Below, in pieces: positions 32,878 through 42,879 of a DNA stretch of 64,000 bases. A program made the position numbers and the translations under genes. The stretch lies in contig JBAIAA010000697.1 in NCBI GenBank assembly GCA_037893245.1, forward strand, positions 62,001 to 126,000, given 5' to 3'. Each line of letters starts with the position of its first letter. The stretch's first letter is position 1. The notes beneath the pieces were generated by a model that did no database searches, was not told the DNA's origin, and saw only the letters and a program-made list of their open reading frames with translations. Source of the stretch: Crossaster papposus (Eukaryota; Echinodermata; Asteroidea; Velatida; Solasteridae).

Positions 32878-33011
32878 AGGAATGATCACTGCCGTAGCTG
32901 CTAAACCGCAAGGCAAGACTCCGTTAGTCTGTACGTACACCGCTGAAGGTCACACGAAGGCGGTCCTCTCCGTACAAGCTACCAACGATCTCCTATTCAG
33001 CGGATCCAAAG
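32878..33011 (+). CDS. KIF21: KIF21 exon: first WD40 repeat start
   Basis: 134-nt exon, in phase 2, out phase 1. It encodes GMITAVAAKPQGKTPLVCTY then TAEGHTKAVLSVQATNDLLF and SGSK. EGHTKAVLxV...DLLFxGSKD opens the WD40 propeller of KIF21. Donor AAAG|gtgaga; an 89-bp tandem array starts about 50 bp later. Confidence 0.95.
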
Positions 33012-33061
33012 GTGAGAGAGATAGTCCAGGAATAGACCGTGTATTAAAGTAATGAATGTAA

Positions 33062-33855
33062 CGAAACCAAGGATCCTTCAAAAGCGCTCTAGGCACTGTA
33101 GCTCACAAGCCTGAAGAAACCTGTAGAGAGAAGACAACGAGAAGGTACATGAAACCAAGGATCTCTCAAAAAGTGCCCTAGGCACTGTAGCTCGTGGGCC
33201 TGAAGAAACCTGTAGAGAGAAGACAATAAGAAGGTACATGAAACCAAGGATCCCTCAAAAAGTGCCCTAGGCACTGTAGCTCGTAGGCCTGAAGAAACCT
33301 GTAGAGAGAAGACAATGAGAAGGTACATGAAACCAAGGATCCCTCAAAGGCGCTCTAGGTACTGTAGCTCTTAGGCCTGAAGAAACCTGTAGAGAGAAGA
33401 CAATGAGAAGGTACATGAAACCAAGGATCTCTCAAAAAGTGCCCTAGGTACTGTAGCTCACAAGCCTGAAGAAACCTGCAGAGAGAAGACAATGAGAAGG
33501 TACATGAAACCAAGGATCCCTCAAAGGCGCTCTAGGTACTGTAGCTTGCAAGCCTAAAGAAACCTGTAGAGAGAAGACAATGAGAAGGTACATGAAACCA
33601 AGGATCCCTCAAAAGCGCTCTAGGCACTGTAGCTTGCAAGCCTGAAGAAACCTGTAGAGAGAAGACAATGAGAAGGTACATGAAACCAAGGATTCATCAA
33701 AGGCGCTCTAGGTACTGTAGCTCACAAGCCTGAAGAAACCTGTAGAGAGAAGACAATGAGAAGGTACATGAAACCAAGGATCCCTCAAAGGCGCTCTAGG
33801 CACTGTAGCTCGTAAGCCTGAAGAAACCTGTAGAGAGAAGACAATGAGAAGAAGG
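33062..33855. repeat. 89-bp tandem array, 9 copies
   Basis: Unit gaaaccaaggatccctcaaa + ggcgctctaggcactgtagc + tcacaagcctgaagaaacct + gtagagagaagacaatgaga + aggtacat. Starts 50 bp after the first WD40 exon donor. Confidence 0.95.
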
Positions 33856-34020
33856 TACAGTTTTAGAGGTGGGAGGAAAACCCCAGAAAAATACCTTGGG
33901 GAAAACCCACGAGTCAGGCAGGGACTGAAAACCAATCTACATTTATTGGCCCAGACGGGGTTCGAACCCGGGCGGAAGGCGGGGAAAGAACCGCTACGCC
34001 AATCTGACGCCCCTTTTTTT
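33856..34020 (-). mobile_element. tRNA-derived SINE, minus orientation
   Basis: Inverse reads tggcgtagcgg (A box) ... cgggttcgaaccccg (B box with T-stem), body containing ttggttttcagtccctgcct. Ends 14 bp before a KIF21 acceptor. Confidence 0.8.
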
Positions 34021-34033
34021 AAATATTATGCAG

Positions 34034-34214
34034 ATCGAACGGTGAAGATTTGGAAGCTCGAGACTGGCCAGGAACTGTGCACTCTCTCCGGTCATCCCAA
34101 CAATGTAGGCACCGTCCGTTACAGCGAGGAACGTGGCTTGGTGTTTAGCGTGTCTACTGCGTACATCCGCGTCTGGGATATCCGTGAACCGGGCAAATGT
34201 ATTAAGACGTTAAG
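34034..34214 (+). CDS. KIF21: KIF21 exon: WD40 blades 1-2
   Basis: 181-nt exon, in phase 1, out phase 2. It encodes DRTVKIWKLETGQELCTLSG, HPNNVGTVRYSEERGLVFSV and STAYIRVWDIREPGKCIKTL, two WD40 repeats nearly identical in layout to KIF21A. A minus-oriented SINE (about 33,850-34,020) ends 10 bp before the acceptor. Confidence 0.97.
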
Positions 34215-34779
34215 GTAAGGGATCATCGGCGAAACAATGTGATCGCTCTGCAAAAAATGTGAGGCGTGCGAGGCGTTCTGGCTAAAATGAGGCGGAACAT
34301 GGCATAGTGGAAAAAACTGCAAAATAATAAATGGGAGATTTTTTAAAATGTATTTTGTAGATTTGTTGATATTTGTGATGGGATCTGTGAAAACCCGTCG
34401 GATGTCGCAAAGTTGCAAGTCCCATAAAAGAAAAAAAAGAAAAAAATAATAATAATATTTTTTTTTTTATTATTATTTTTTTTTAATTGATTTTTCATTG
34501 CTATTCTGGTACCCTATCGTTAAACGCTGTTTTCTCAGAATTTTGCATCGCCAATAATCGACAATTATTTTAACGTAACTTTTGATGTAGAGGTCCTAGA
34601 GATCTGATTAAAAAAGCATTAGAAAGAGGATGATCTCAGCTTTAAGATGATGTAAAGAACTCATTTTTTTGCCACCATGTGGCGGGTTTTCACAGATCGC
34701 ATTACATTTGTAATCTTTGGTATGCCTACTAACTATTTTTTTTTTTAAATTGTACTTTTTGGGTAATTTATGAATCCAG
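34215..34779. other. intron, AT-rich
   Basis: Poly(A)/poly(T) and (ata)n runs at 34,425-34,490; otherwise nothing recognised. Confidence 0.5.
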
Positions 34780-34941
34780 TTCATCAGGACATGTCTTAGA
34801 CTGTAGTGCCGCAAACAGCTCATCGCGTACCGTTGCCATGCCGGCAGGAGAGACGCAGATTAACGACATCGCCGTCAACAAAACCGGCACCAGACTCTAC
34901 GCCGCAGCGGGGAATATCATCAGAGTCTGGTCCCTGACCAA
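34780..34941 (+). CDS. KIF21: KIF21 exon: WD40 blade 3
   Basis: 162-nt exon, phase 2 in and out. It encodes [40 protein letters not shown] and [15 protein letters not shown]. Matches the SGQVTLGD...RTVAIPSGENQINQIALN blade. Confidence 0.96.
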
Positions 34942-35044
34942 GTGAGTTTCAATACACACAGGATGCTACACCACGACATTTTTTTATTGTTGAATTATTT
35001 AAAACAAATTCTAAGTGATTTTGGTGGTTTTTTTGTCTCTATAG

Positions 35045-35162
35045 TTTCCAATCCGTCTGTAAACTCTTCGGCGGACCGTCGGCGGCCATTATGTGCGTTG
35101 CCGTGGATACTCAGGAGGACTGTGACTATGTGTTGGCCGGCTCTAAGGACCATTACATCAAG
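35045..35162 (+). CDS. KIF21: KIF21 exon: WD40 blade 4
   Basis: 118-nt exon, in phase 2, out phase 0. It encodes NFQSVCKLFGGPSAAIMCVA then VDTQEDCDYVLAGSKDHYIK. The intron before it is only 103 bp, one of the shortest in the gene. Confidence 0.96.
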
Positions 35163-35293
35163 GTAAAGAATGGCCTATAGTCCATTTAAGGTAATTGTGC
35201 TCAGGGCCGGATCTAGCCTTTCATTTTAGAGAGGACGGGGTTGTACCATTGACCAAGCATGTATTGTGAAGCAAATTACAGTGTGGGGTCTGG

Positions 35294-35508
35294 TTAACCT
35301 GTTCGCGCCGGGATTATTTTAACATCAACAAGTCGACGCGCGGGATTACTTGTTAACGAAACTCGATCCGAAGCGGGTTCAGGCCGATGGTACCGGGAAG
35401 CACACCCACGCATTTGCGGCCTTGCTCGTCGCGTGTTTATGCGTCATCCGTTTTGAATCTGGGGGAAAAGCTTGCGTTTATATACGTCATCCGGCGCGAA
35501 CCGGTTAA
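35294..35508 (-). mobile_element. TTAA-MITE copy 8, intact, single internal unit
   Basis: TTAACCTGTTCGCGCCGGG to CCGGCGCGAACCGGTTAA, 215 bp with less than one full 29-bp unit (gcggccttgctcg). Both TTAA flanks present; shows the element before minisatellite growth. Confidence 0.93.
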
Positions 35509-35758
35509 GGGCCCCGGAAAATCTGGGATTGTAGATTCTCTGCGGTGCAATCTGAGCTGATTTCTGGCCACTTTTCTCTGAAATTACGTAACACATGTAC
35601 ATCGATACTACTGATTTTTGGATTTTTAAAAATCTTTTTTTTTTGCAATGAAGTAAACTTTGCTCAGCAGAGGGTTTTGCAACCCCTTACCCCTCCCCCA
35701 CCCTCCCACCCCCTACTTCCTTCTATCCACCACTGGTGTTATGACCGTGTACTTGCAG

Positions 35759-35929
35759 GTGTTTGAGGTACCTAGTGCCGCCTCTGGATGTTTAACAGCC
35801 AAACACAACTTGGACCCGCCGCACTACGACGGAATCCAGTCCATCGCCATCAGCAAACAGCTCCTGTTTAGCGGGTCCCGCGACGCGTGCATCAAGAAAT
35901 GGGACCTGGCAAAGAACCAACAGGTCAAG
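35759..35929 (+). CDS. KIF21: KIF21 exon: WD40 blade 5
   Basis: 171-nt exon, phase 0. It encodes VFEVPSAASGCLTAKHNLDP, PHYDGIQSIAISKQLLFSGS and RDACIKKWDLAKNQQ. Two in-frame donors lie 6 nt apart: CAACAG|gtcaag at 35,923 and GTCAAG|gtatag at 35,929, so the end could be either and would add or omit Val-Lys. Confidence 0.96.
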
Positions 35930-36142
35930 GTATAGGACAAGAAAATATTATGAAATCTCATTTCTGCATTGATAAGGAAATACAAATGCGGTTGGACAGC
36001 ACAAACTGTACTCTGATTATCCCTCTGAGGAGTACTTAGTGCAATGCACAAAAAGACACCGCTGTGTATCGTTGTGCTGCTGACCAACTGACTCAAATAG
36101 TGAACTCTGCATAGGAGGGTTAACCAGGGATGTAGTCGAGTC

Positions 36143-37206
36143 CATCACAAGTCCCTGTTAGTCCCTGTAAGTCCCTGCAAGTCCATCACAAGTTCATCAC
36201 AAGTCCCTGTAAGTCCCTGTAAGTCCCTGTAAATCCTTGTAAGTCCCTGTAAGTCCATGTAAGTCCCTGCTAGTCCCTGCAAGTCCATCACAAGTCCCTG
36301 CAAGTCCATCACAAGTCCATCACAAGTCCATCACAAGTCCCTGCAAGTCCATGTAAGTCCCTGCAAGTTCATCACAAGTCCCTGTTTGTCCCTGTTAGTC
36401 CCTGTAAGTCCCTGTTAGTCCCTGCAAGTCCATCACAAGTCCCTGTAAGTCCCTGCAAGTCCACCACAAGTCCCTGTAAGTCCCTGCAAGTCCACCACAA
36501 GTCCCTGTAAGTCCCTGCAAGTCCATCACAAGTCCCTGTAAGTCCATGCAAGTCCACCACAAGTCTCTGCTAGTCCCTGCAAGTCCATCACAAGTCCCTG
36601 TTAGTCCCTGCAAGTCCATCACAAGTCCCTGTAAGTCCCTGCAAGTCCACCACAAGTCCCTGCTAGTCCCTGCAAGTCCATCACAAGTCCCTGTTAGTCC
36701 CTGCAAGTCCATCACAAGTCCCTGTAAGTCCCTGCAAGTCCATCACAAGTCCCTGTAAGTCCCTGCAAGTCCACCACAAGACCCTGCAAGTCCACCACAA
36801 GTCCCTGCTAGTCCCTGCAAATCCATCACAAGTCCCTGTTAGTCCCTGCAAGTCCATCACAAGTCCCTGTAAGTCCCTGCAAGTCCATCACAAGTCCCTG
36901 TAAGTCCCTGCAAGTCCATCACAAGACCCTGCAAGTCCATCACAAGTCCCTGTAAGTCCCTGCAAGTCCATCACAAGTCCCTGTAAGTCCCTGCAAGTCC
37001 ATCACAAGTCCATCACAAGTCCCTGTAAGTCCCTGTTAGTCCCTGCAAGTCCCTGTTAGTCCCTGCAAGTCCATCACAAGTCCCTGTAAGTCCCTGTAAG
37101 TCCCTGTAAGTCCCTGTTGGTCCCTGTTGGTCCCTGTTAGTCCCCGCAAGTCCATCACAAGTCCCTACAAGTCCCTACAAGTCCATCACAAGTCCATCAC
37201 AAGTCC
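36143..37206. repeat. AAGTCC minisatellite (10-11 bp units), about 100 copies
   Basis: Mix of aagtccctgt/aagtccctgc (10 bp) and aagtccatcac (11 bp). KIF21 intron between 35,929 and 39,168. Orientation is opposite to the next array. Confidence 0.96.
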
Positions 37207-37289
37207 TCCAGTTCCAAGTCAAATCACAAGCTATTCCAAATGAGCTTTGACAAAAGCATTCCTCTGTCATTGTTCAACTAGTTACTTAT

Positions 37290-38962
37290 GACTGGCTTCA
37301 TGACTGGACTTGTGCTAGGACTTGTGACTGGACTTGTGCAAGGACTTGTGCTAGGACTTGTGCAAGGACTTGTGCTAGGACTTGTGCTAGGACTTGTGCA
37401 AGGACTTGTGCAAGGACTTGTGCTAGGACTTGTGCAAGGACTTGTGCAAGGACTTGTGCTAGGACTTGTGCAAGGACTTGTGCAAGGACTCGTGCAAGGA
37501 CTCGTGCAAGGACTCGTGCAAGGACTTGTGCAAGGACTTGTGCAAGGACTTGTGCTAGGACTTGTGACAGGACTTGTGCTAGGACTTGTGCCAGGACTTG
37601 TGCAAGGACTTGTGACAGGACTTGTGACTGGACTTGTGCCAGGACTTGTGACAGGACTTGTGCAAGGACTTGTGACAGGACTTGTGCAAGGACTCGTGCA
37701 AGGACTTGTGCAAGGACTTGTGCTAGGACTTGTGCAAGGACTTGTGCAAGGACTTGTGCAAGGACTTGTGCTAGGACTTGTGCAAGGACTTGTGCTAGGA
37801 CTTGTGCAAGGACTTGTGCAAGGACTTGTGACAGGACTTGTGCTAGGACTTGTGCCAGGACTTGTGCAAGGACTTGTGACAGGACTTGTGCAAGGACTCG
37901 TGCAAGGACTTGTGCAAGGACTTGTGCTAGGACTTGTGCAAGGACTTGTGCAAGGACTTGTGCAAGGACTTGTGCTAGGACTTGTGCAAGGACTTGTGCT
38001 AGGACTTGTGCAAGGACTTGTGCAAGGACTTGTGCAAGGACTTGTGCAAGGACTTGTGCAAGGACTTGTTCAAGGACTTGTGCAAGGACTTGTGCAAGGA
38101 CTTGTGCAAGGACTCGTGCAAGGACTTGTGCAAGGACTTGTGCTAGGACTTGTGACAGGACTTGTGCTAGGACTTGTGCCAGGACTTGTGCAAGGACTCG
38201 TGCAAGGACTTGTGCAAGGACTTGTGCTAGGACTTGTGCAAGGACTTGTGCAAGGACTTGTGCAAGGACTTGTGCTAGGACTTGTGCAAGGACTTGTGCT
38301 AGGACTTGTGCAAGGACTTGTGCAAGGACTTGTGCAAGGACTTGTGCAAGGACTTGTGCAAGGACTTGTGCAAGGACTTGTGCAAGGACTTGTGCAAGGA
38401 CTTGTGCAAGGACTCGTGCAAGGACTTGTGCAAGGACTTGTGCTAGGACTTGTGCAAGGACTTGTGCAAGGACTTGTGCAAGGACTTGTGCAAGGACTTG
38501 TGCAAGGACTTGTGCAAGGACTTGTGCTAGGACTTGTGCTAGGACTTGTGCTAGGACTTGTGCTAGGACTTGTGCAAGGACTTGTGCAAGGACTTGTGAC
38601 TGGACTTGTGACAGGACTTGTGCTAGGACTTGTGCCAGGACTTGTGCAAGGACTTGTGACAGGACTTGTGCAAGGACTTGTGACAGGACTTGTGCTAGGA
38701 CTTGTGCAAGGACTTGTGCAAGGACTTGTGCAAGGACTTGTGCTAGGACTTGTGCAAGGACTTGTGCAAGGACTTGTGCAAGGACTTGTGCAAGGACTTG
38801 TGCAAGGACTTGTGCTAGGACTTGTGCTAGGACTTGTGCTAGGACTTGTGCAAGGACTTGTGCAAGGACTTGTGCAAGGACTTGTGCAAGGACTTGTGCA
38901 AGGACTTGTGCAAGGACTTGTGCAAGGACTTGTGCAAGGACTTGTGCTAGGACTTGCAGGGA
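37290..38962. repeat. 12-bp minisatellite, about 139 copies
   Basis: Unit ggacttgtgcaa with ctag, acag and actg variants. 12 is divisible by three, so one frame ([12 protein letters not shown]) is open for 565 codons with an ATG at 37,288. Intronic and not a gene. Confidence 0.97.
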
Positions 38963-39167
38963 CTCGAATACAACTCTGGGGTTAACACTCTTCAGCCCTA
39001 TGCCATGAGCAAGTTTTAAACATACTTGTTTAAAACCAACATAACCACATTTTTCTTCTATTACTAAAACTCCAACTCGGAAAAACCCCCAAATCTTTGA
39101 GGGTTGTTGTCGCTTTGTGAGATCACCGCCGATATTTTAGCGCTTGTACTTTAACCTTTGTCTCCAG

Positions 39168-39367
39168 ACTATCAACAGCGCTCACAAGGACTGGATCTGC
39201 GCGCTGGACTTCTTGCCCGGACGCGACATTCTGCTTAGCGGCTGCCGTGGAGGCTACCTGAAGCTGTGGCACATCTGGGACTGCTCGCTGATCGGGGAAA
39301 TGAAAGCGCACACCAGTCCGATTAACTCCATAGCGACGAACGATACGCACATCTTCACAGCTTCCAG
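39168..39367 (+). CDS. KIF21: KIF21 exon: WD40 blade 6 and start of last
   Basis: 200-nt exon, in phase 0, out phase 2. It encodes TINSAHKDWICALDFLPGRD, ILLSGCRGGYLKLWHIWDCS, LIGEMKAHTSPINSIATNDT and HIFTAS. Matches NAHKDWVCALxxxPxxxxLLSGCRGG. Its AG-ending phase joins equally well to either terminal exon. Confidence 0.97.
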
Positions 39368-39465
39368 GTACGTTACACTGATGGAATTAACTGTAGTGTT
39401 TTGTAGTACGGTGTACTCTACCCACAAATAAACGCCTAGGACTTGAAAGGTAGGATACACCATTA

Positions 39466-40021
39466 GTAATTGACCATTTGCGTGTGGAATTTAAATAATA
39501 TCTGGTACACTGACTTGTACATACAGTCGTGAACCACATAACGACCGAGGATCGATATTGTGTTTTCCTTTACTATACCCTAACCCCATTACTTAGCGCT
39601 TGCCCCAACGATCGAGGACCGAATTCGGACAAGCAAACCGTCCTTCGAGGATCCTTTGTTCCCTTTGTTCTCTTTTGTGTTTCGATCGTAATACGATACA
39701 AAAACACACAGCTTGGGACAGTTTGACTTTAAATTATCCAGACCAAATACACTGTTGCTATATCACGTGATTCGGGGCAAGCTCTTACATAGTTACGTTA
39801 GAGACGCTCTGCACCAATACATTGTTCACAATGGTTGAGAATGGTACAAAGACACCAGACCATTCCAGAGCCGGGGGTTGCTAGCGTAAGGCTTGCCCCG
39901 AATCACGTGATATAGCAACAGTGTATTTGGTCTGGAGAATTTAAATGTAAACTGTGCCAAGCTGTGTGAACAAGTCAGTGTACCAGATATTATTCAAATT
40001 CCACACGCAAATGGCCAATTG
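39466..40021. mobile_element. CCATTTGCG fold-back MITE inside the 54-bp array
   Basis: Ends aattgaccatttgcgtgtgg and cacacgcaaatggccaattg. Itself interrupted at 39,529-39,706 by the AACGACCGAGGATCG element: three levels of nesting. Confidence 0.9.
39529..39706. mobile_element. AACGACCGAGGATCG element, inverted copy
   Basis: gtcgtgaaccacataacgac to cgatcgtaatacgatacaa; inverse of 23,625-23,812. Confidence 0.85.
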
Positions 40022-41165
40022 CTAGAATTATCAGGAATGGGTGGATGTAAAGGTAGGATACATCATTGGTAATTGCTTGAATTATCAGGAATGGGTGGAT
40101 GTAAAGGTAGGATACACCATTGGTAATTGCTTGAATTATCAGGAATGGGTGGATGTAAAGGTAGGATACACCATTGGTAATTGCTTGAATTATCAGGAAT
40201 GGGTGGATGTAAAGGTAGGATACACCATTGGTAATTGCTTGTATTATTACGAATGGGTGGATGTAAAGGTAGGATACGCCATTGGTAATTGCTTGAATTA
40301 TCAGGAATGGTTGGATGTAAAGGTAGGATACACCATTGGTAATTGCTTGAATTATCAGGAATGGGTGGATGTAAAGGTAGGAGACACCATTGGTAATTGC
40401 TTGAATTATCAGGAATGGGTGGATGTAAAGGTAGGATAGACCATTAATAATTGCTTGAATTATCAGGAATGGGTGGATGTAAAGGTAGGATACACCATTG
40501 GTAATTGCTTGAATTATCAGGAATGGGTGGATGTAAAGGTAGGACACACCATTGGTAATTGCTTGAATTATCAGGAATGGGTGGATGTAAAGGTAGGATA
40601 CACCATTGGTAATTGCTTGTATTATTACGAATGGGTGGATGTAAAGGTAGGATACGCCATTGGTAATTGCTTGAATCATCAGGAATGGTTGGATGTAAAG
40701 GTAGGATACACCATTGGTAATTGCTTGAATTATCAGGAATGGGTGGATGTAAAGGTAGGAGACACCATTGGTAATTGCTTGAATTATCAGGAATGGGTGG
40801 ATGTAAAGGTAGGATAGACCATTAGTAATTGCTTGAATTATCAGGAATGGGTGGATGTAAAGGTAGGATACACCATTGGTAATTGCTTGAATTATCAGGA
40901 ATGGGTGGATGTAAAGGTAGGATACACCATTGGTAATTGCTTGAAATATCAGGAATGGGTGGATAAAAAGGTAGGATACACTATTGGTAATTGCTTGAAA
41001 TATCAGGAATGGGTGGATAAAAAGGTAGGATACACTATTGGTAATTGCTTGAATTATCAGGAATGGGTGGATGAAAAGGTAGGATACACTATTGGTAATT
41101 GCTTGAATTATCAGGAATGGGTGGATGTAAAGGTAGGATACACTATTGGTAATTGAATTATCAGA

Positions 41166-41562
41166 ATTGTGATATGAATGAATGTTGCATTGTGAATCTT
41201 TTTTAATTTTTTTTTATTTCGTTGTTTGAGAAATTGTGTTTATTCGCAAGTATAGACTTTTAGGCCCTACAAGTTTGAATGTAACATATACAAATAAAAA
41301 TACTGACTAGATTTGTGTTTTTCTTTTCCCCCAAATTTAATTTTCAAAAACATTCTCTGTTAAATCTCTACAAAAATAAATAATAATTTCGTTCGACTAT
41401 CTAACCACATTTTAAAATCACATTCTAATTTTAATTTTTTTTAATTTTTTTTAAATAATAAACAACGCATTTTTCTTTATTTTTGCATGAACACGTTTTA
41501 TTCATTTATTTTGCTTTTTTTGTTGCTTTTTTTAATTTTTAATGTTTTTAATGCAACTTTAG
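41166..41562. other. intron before last exon A
   Basis: Very AT-rich; only the pyrimidine tract and acceptor of exon A recognised. Confidence 0.5.
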
Positions 41563-41608
41563 TAATGTCATAAAAGTGTGGACGTACAATCCCAAGAGTG
41601 TACATTGA
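41563..41608 (+). CDS. KIF21: KIF21 alternative last exon A
   Basis: After acceptor atgcaactttag the phase 2 join gives SNVIKVWTYNPKSVH and a TGA stop at 41,606. With the preceding HIFTAS it completes the last WD40 blade (TASSNVIKVW), so it has the right sequence, phase and stop to be a terminal exon. A canonical AATAAA follows at 41,748-41,753. Use relative to exon B needs RNA evidence. Confidence 0.7.
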
Positions 41609-41747
41609 CGTTCCTACACATTAATGGACAAATCTCGTTTGCACGTAAAATGGCACAGTCTGTCAAGTCTCAGTGAAATATAAAACAAATTTCCTGTTCT
41701 TGAAACAAAACATTTTCAAAAAAAACTAAGTTTTCTATAGTATAAAT

Positions 41748-41753
41748 AATAAA
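41748..41753 (+). promoter_or_regulatory. poly(A) signal candidate for last exon A
   Basis: AATAAA 140 nt after the exon A stop. AT-rich surroundings make chance occurrence quite possible. Confidence 0.4.
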
Positions 41754-41764
41754 ATTAATTAGTA

Positions 41765-41935
41765 ATAATAATAATTAATAATAATAATAGAGAATTGTTA
41801 TATAGCGCACAGATCTACCAGGACTGGTACTCAAGACGCTGTGTCATTATTACCCCTGCTCATTGGGCCTATAAAACATTCCAAATACCATCTCAGCTCC
41901 CTGGGAAGTATACAGCTCAATGCTAATTTGGTGAA
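41765..41935 (-). mobile_element. tRNA-SINE 3' part
   Basis: (ata)n tail, ttatatagcgcacagatcta, ctccctgggaagtatacagc; lacks the tRNA-derived head. Confidence 0.8.
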
Positions 41936-42096
41936 TTGTAACGAAAAGTGCATTTATAATAGTCTGGAAAACCTATAGACACTATTTTTTGTTCCTTCTA
42001 ATTCCTAACAACTAATTTGTAACCTCGCTGCCTATTATTTTGCCACACCCTCCTTCCCTTTTCTTTCCGACTCTGCCCATCCTAATATCTAAACAG

Positions 42097-42172
42097 CGAT
42101 CGCACGGTCAGTGTATGGAAACCCCAAGGCCCGTTAGAAAACCCCGGCAGGGAGAATGGAATCGACAGCTAG
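42097..42172 (+). CDS. KIF21: KIF21 alternative last exon B
   Basis: After acceptor atctaaacag the phase 2 join gives SDRTVSVWKPQGPLENPGRE and NGIDS, then TAG at 42,170-42,172. HIFTAS-SDRTVSVW completes the last WD40 blade and the tail resembles the short acidic tail of vertebrate KIF21A. This matches family sequence better than exon A. An AATAAA at 42,839-42,844 could end the transcript. Confidence 0.85.
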
Positions 42173-42879
42173 CAGTGCCACTGTGAACACCCAGGCGAGT
42201 CGTCCGTGGTTCGAATCCTCCTTGGGACCAGGTTGTACAGGTAACGCAAGCATGGTCTTCGTGGACAAACAAGGGCTGTTCGTCCGAATCAGGACTGTGC
42301 GTCCAAATCGGGGTAATTACCCAAGTACCGTAACCGACCGTTAATGCTGGAAACCGATCCCAGATTATTGAATAGGGGTGGGAATTTACGGGTACTTTGG
42401 GAACCGTGTACCCGTTAAAAGAAAAAACCACGGTTATCCGTGTACCTGTTAAATGGGTAATACTGTATACCTTTTGCAGCTAGCCTAAAGTAACCAAACA
42501 AAATACTGTTGAAAAGCTTACTCGTTGTGAAGATGTAAATGATTCTAAACTCCCTGTGAAACAATCGGTTGGATGAGAATGCGTCCTTAATGCAGATTGT
42601 AGTCACAATTCAAAAATGTGACTTTGCAAAATTTGAATTGAATTTGAAATGTTTTTCTTTTTCTTTTTTGGAATATGCAGCATTCACAGGGCTAAAAAAA
42701 GCGTAATCAATTTGAAATCTAGTGGGCTAGTCGTACATGGTTCACATCCCCATCTGGACAAAGTTTTCTGAACACAAGAATAACCCGTGTGTCTTAAGAA
42801 TCCCTTGTGCCTTGAAACCACAAAATAGAGGGAAAAAAAATAAAATTAAGGATTTATGAACGAGGTAAAGATGCCAGTT
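42173..42879 (+). other. KIF21 3' UTR candidate and flank
   Basis: Follows stop codon B. Includes tggttcgaatcctccttggg (SINE-like B box) at 42,209 and the AATAAA at 42,839. Confidence 0.4.
42839..42844 (+). promoter_or_regulatory. poly(A) signal candidate for last exon B
   Basis: AATAAA in an A-rich run, 667 nt after the exon B stop and just before the 10-bp minisatellite. Weak support. Confidence 0.3.

Larger units (their letters stand above)
39446..41165. repeat. 54-bp array grown from a MITE end
   Basis: About 20 copies of aaaggtaggatacaccattg + gtaattgcttgaattatcag + gaatgggtggatgt, which is exactly the first 54 bp of the GTAGGATACACC MITE. The first unit is split by the element at 39,466-40,021. 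54 bp is 18 codons, hence open frames on both strands. Confidence 0.95.
1545..42172 (+). other. KIF21: KIF21 (kinesin-4 family) gene, 5' end outside window
   Basis: Gene span. Exons joined in phase encode the C-terminal part of a kinesin motor, a long coiled-coil stalk, an acidic segment, a Ser/Pro linker and WD40 repeats. This order is specific to KIF21A/KIF21B, plus-end-directed kinesins that dampen microtubule growth (family knowledge). The motor part with the P-loop and start codon is upstream of base 1. The gene occupies at least 41 kb because its introns are filled with MITEs and minisatellites. The exons are GC-richer than the introns, have consensus splice sites and carry no in-frame stop, so the gene looks functional. 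Whether the species has one KIF21 or separate A and B copies cannot be told here. Confidence 0.95.

Noticed and set aside
37288-38985. 565-codon ORF of GLVQ/GLVL repeats with an ATG
   Set aside because: Pure 12-bp minisatellite inside a KIF21 intron; open only because the unit is four codons without a stop.
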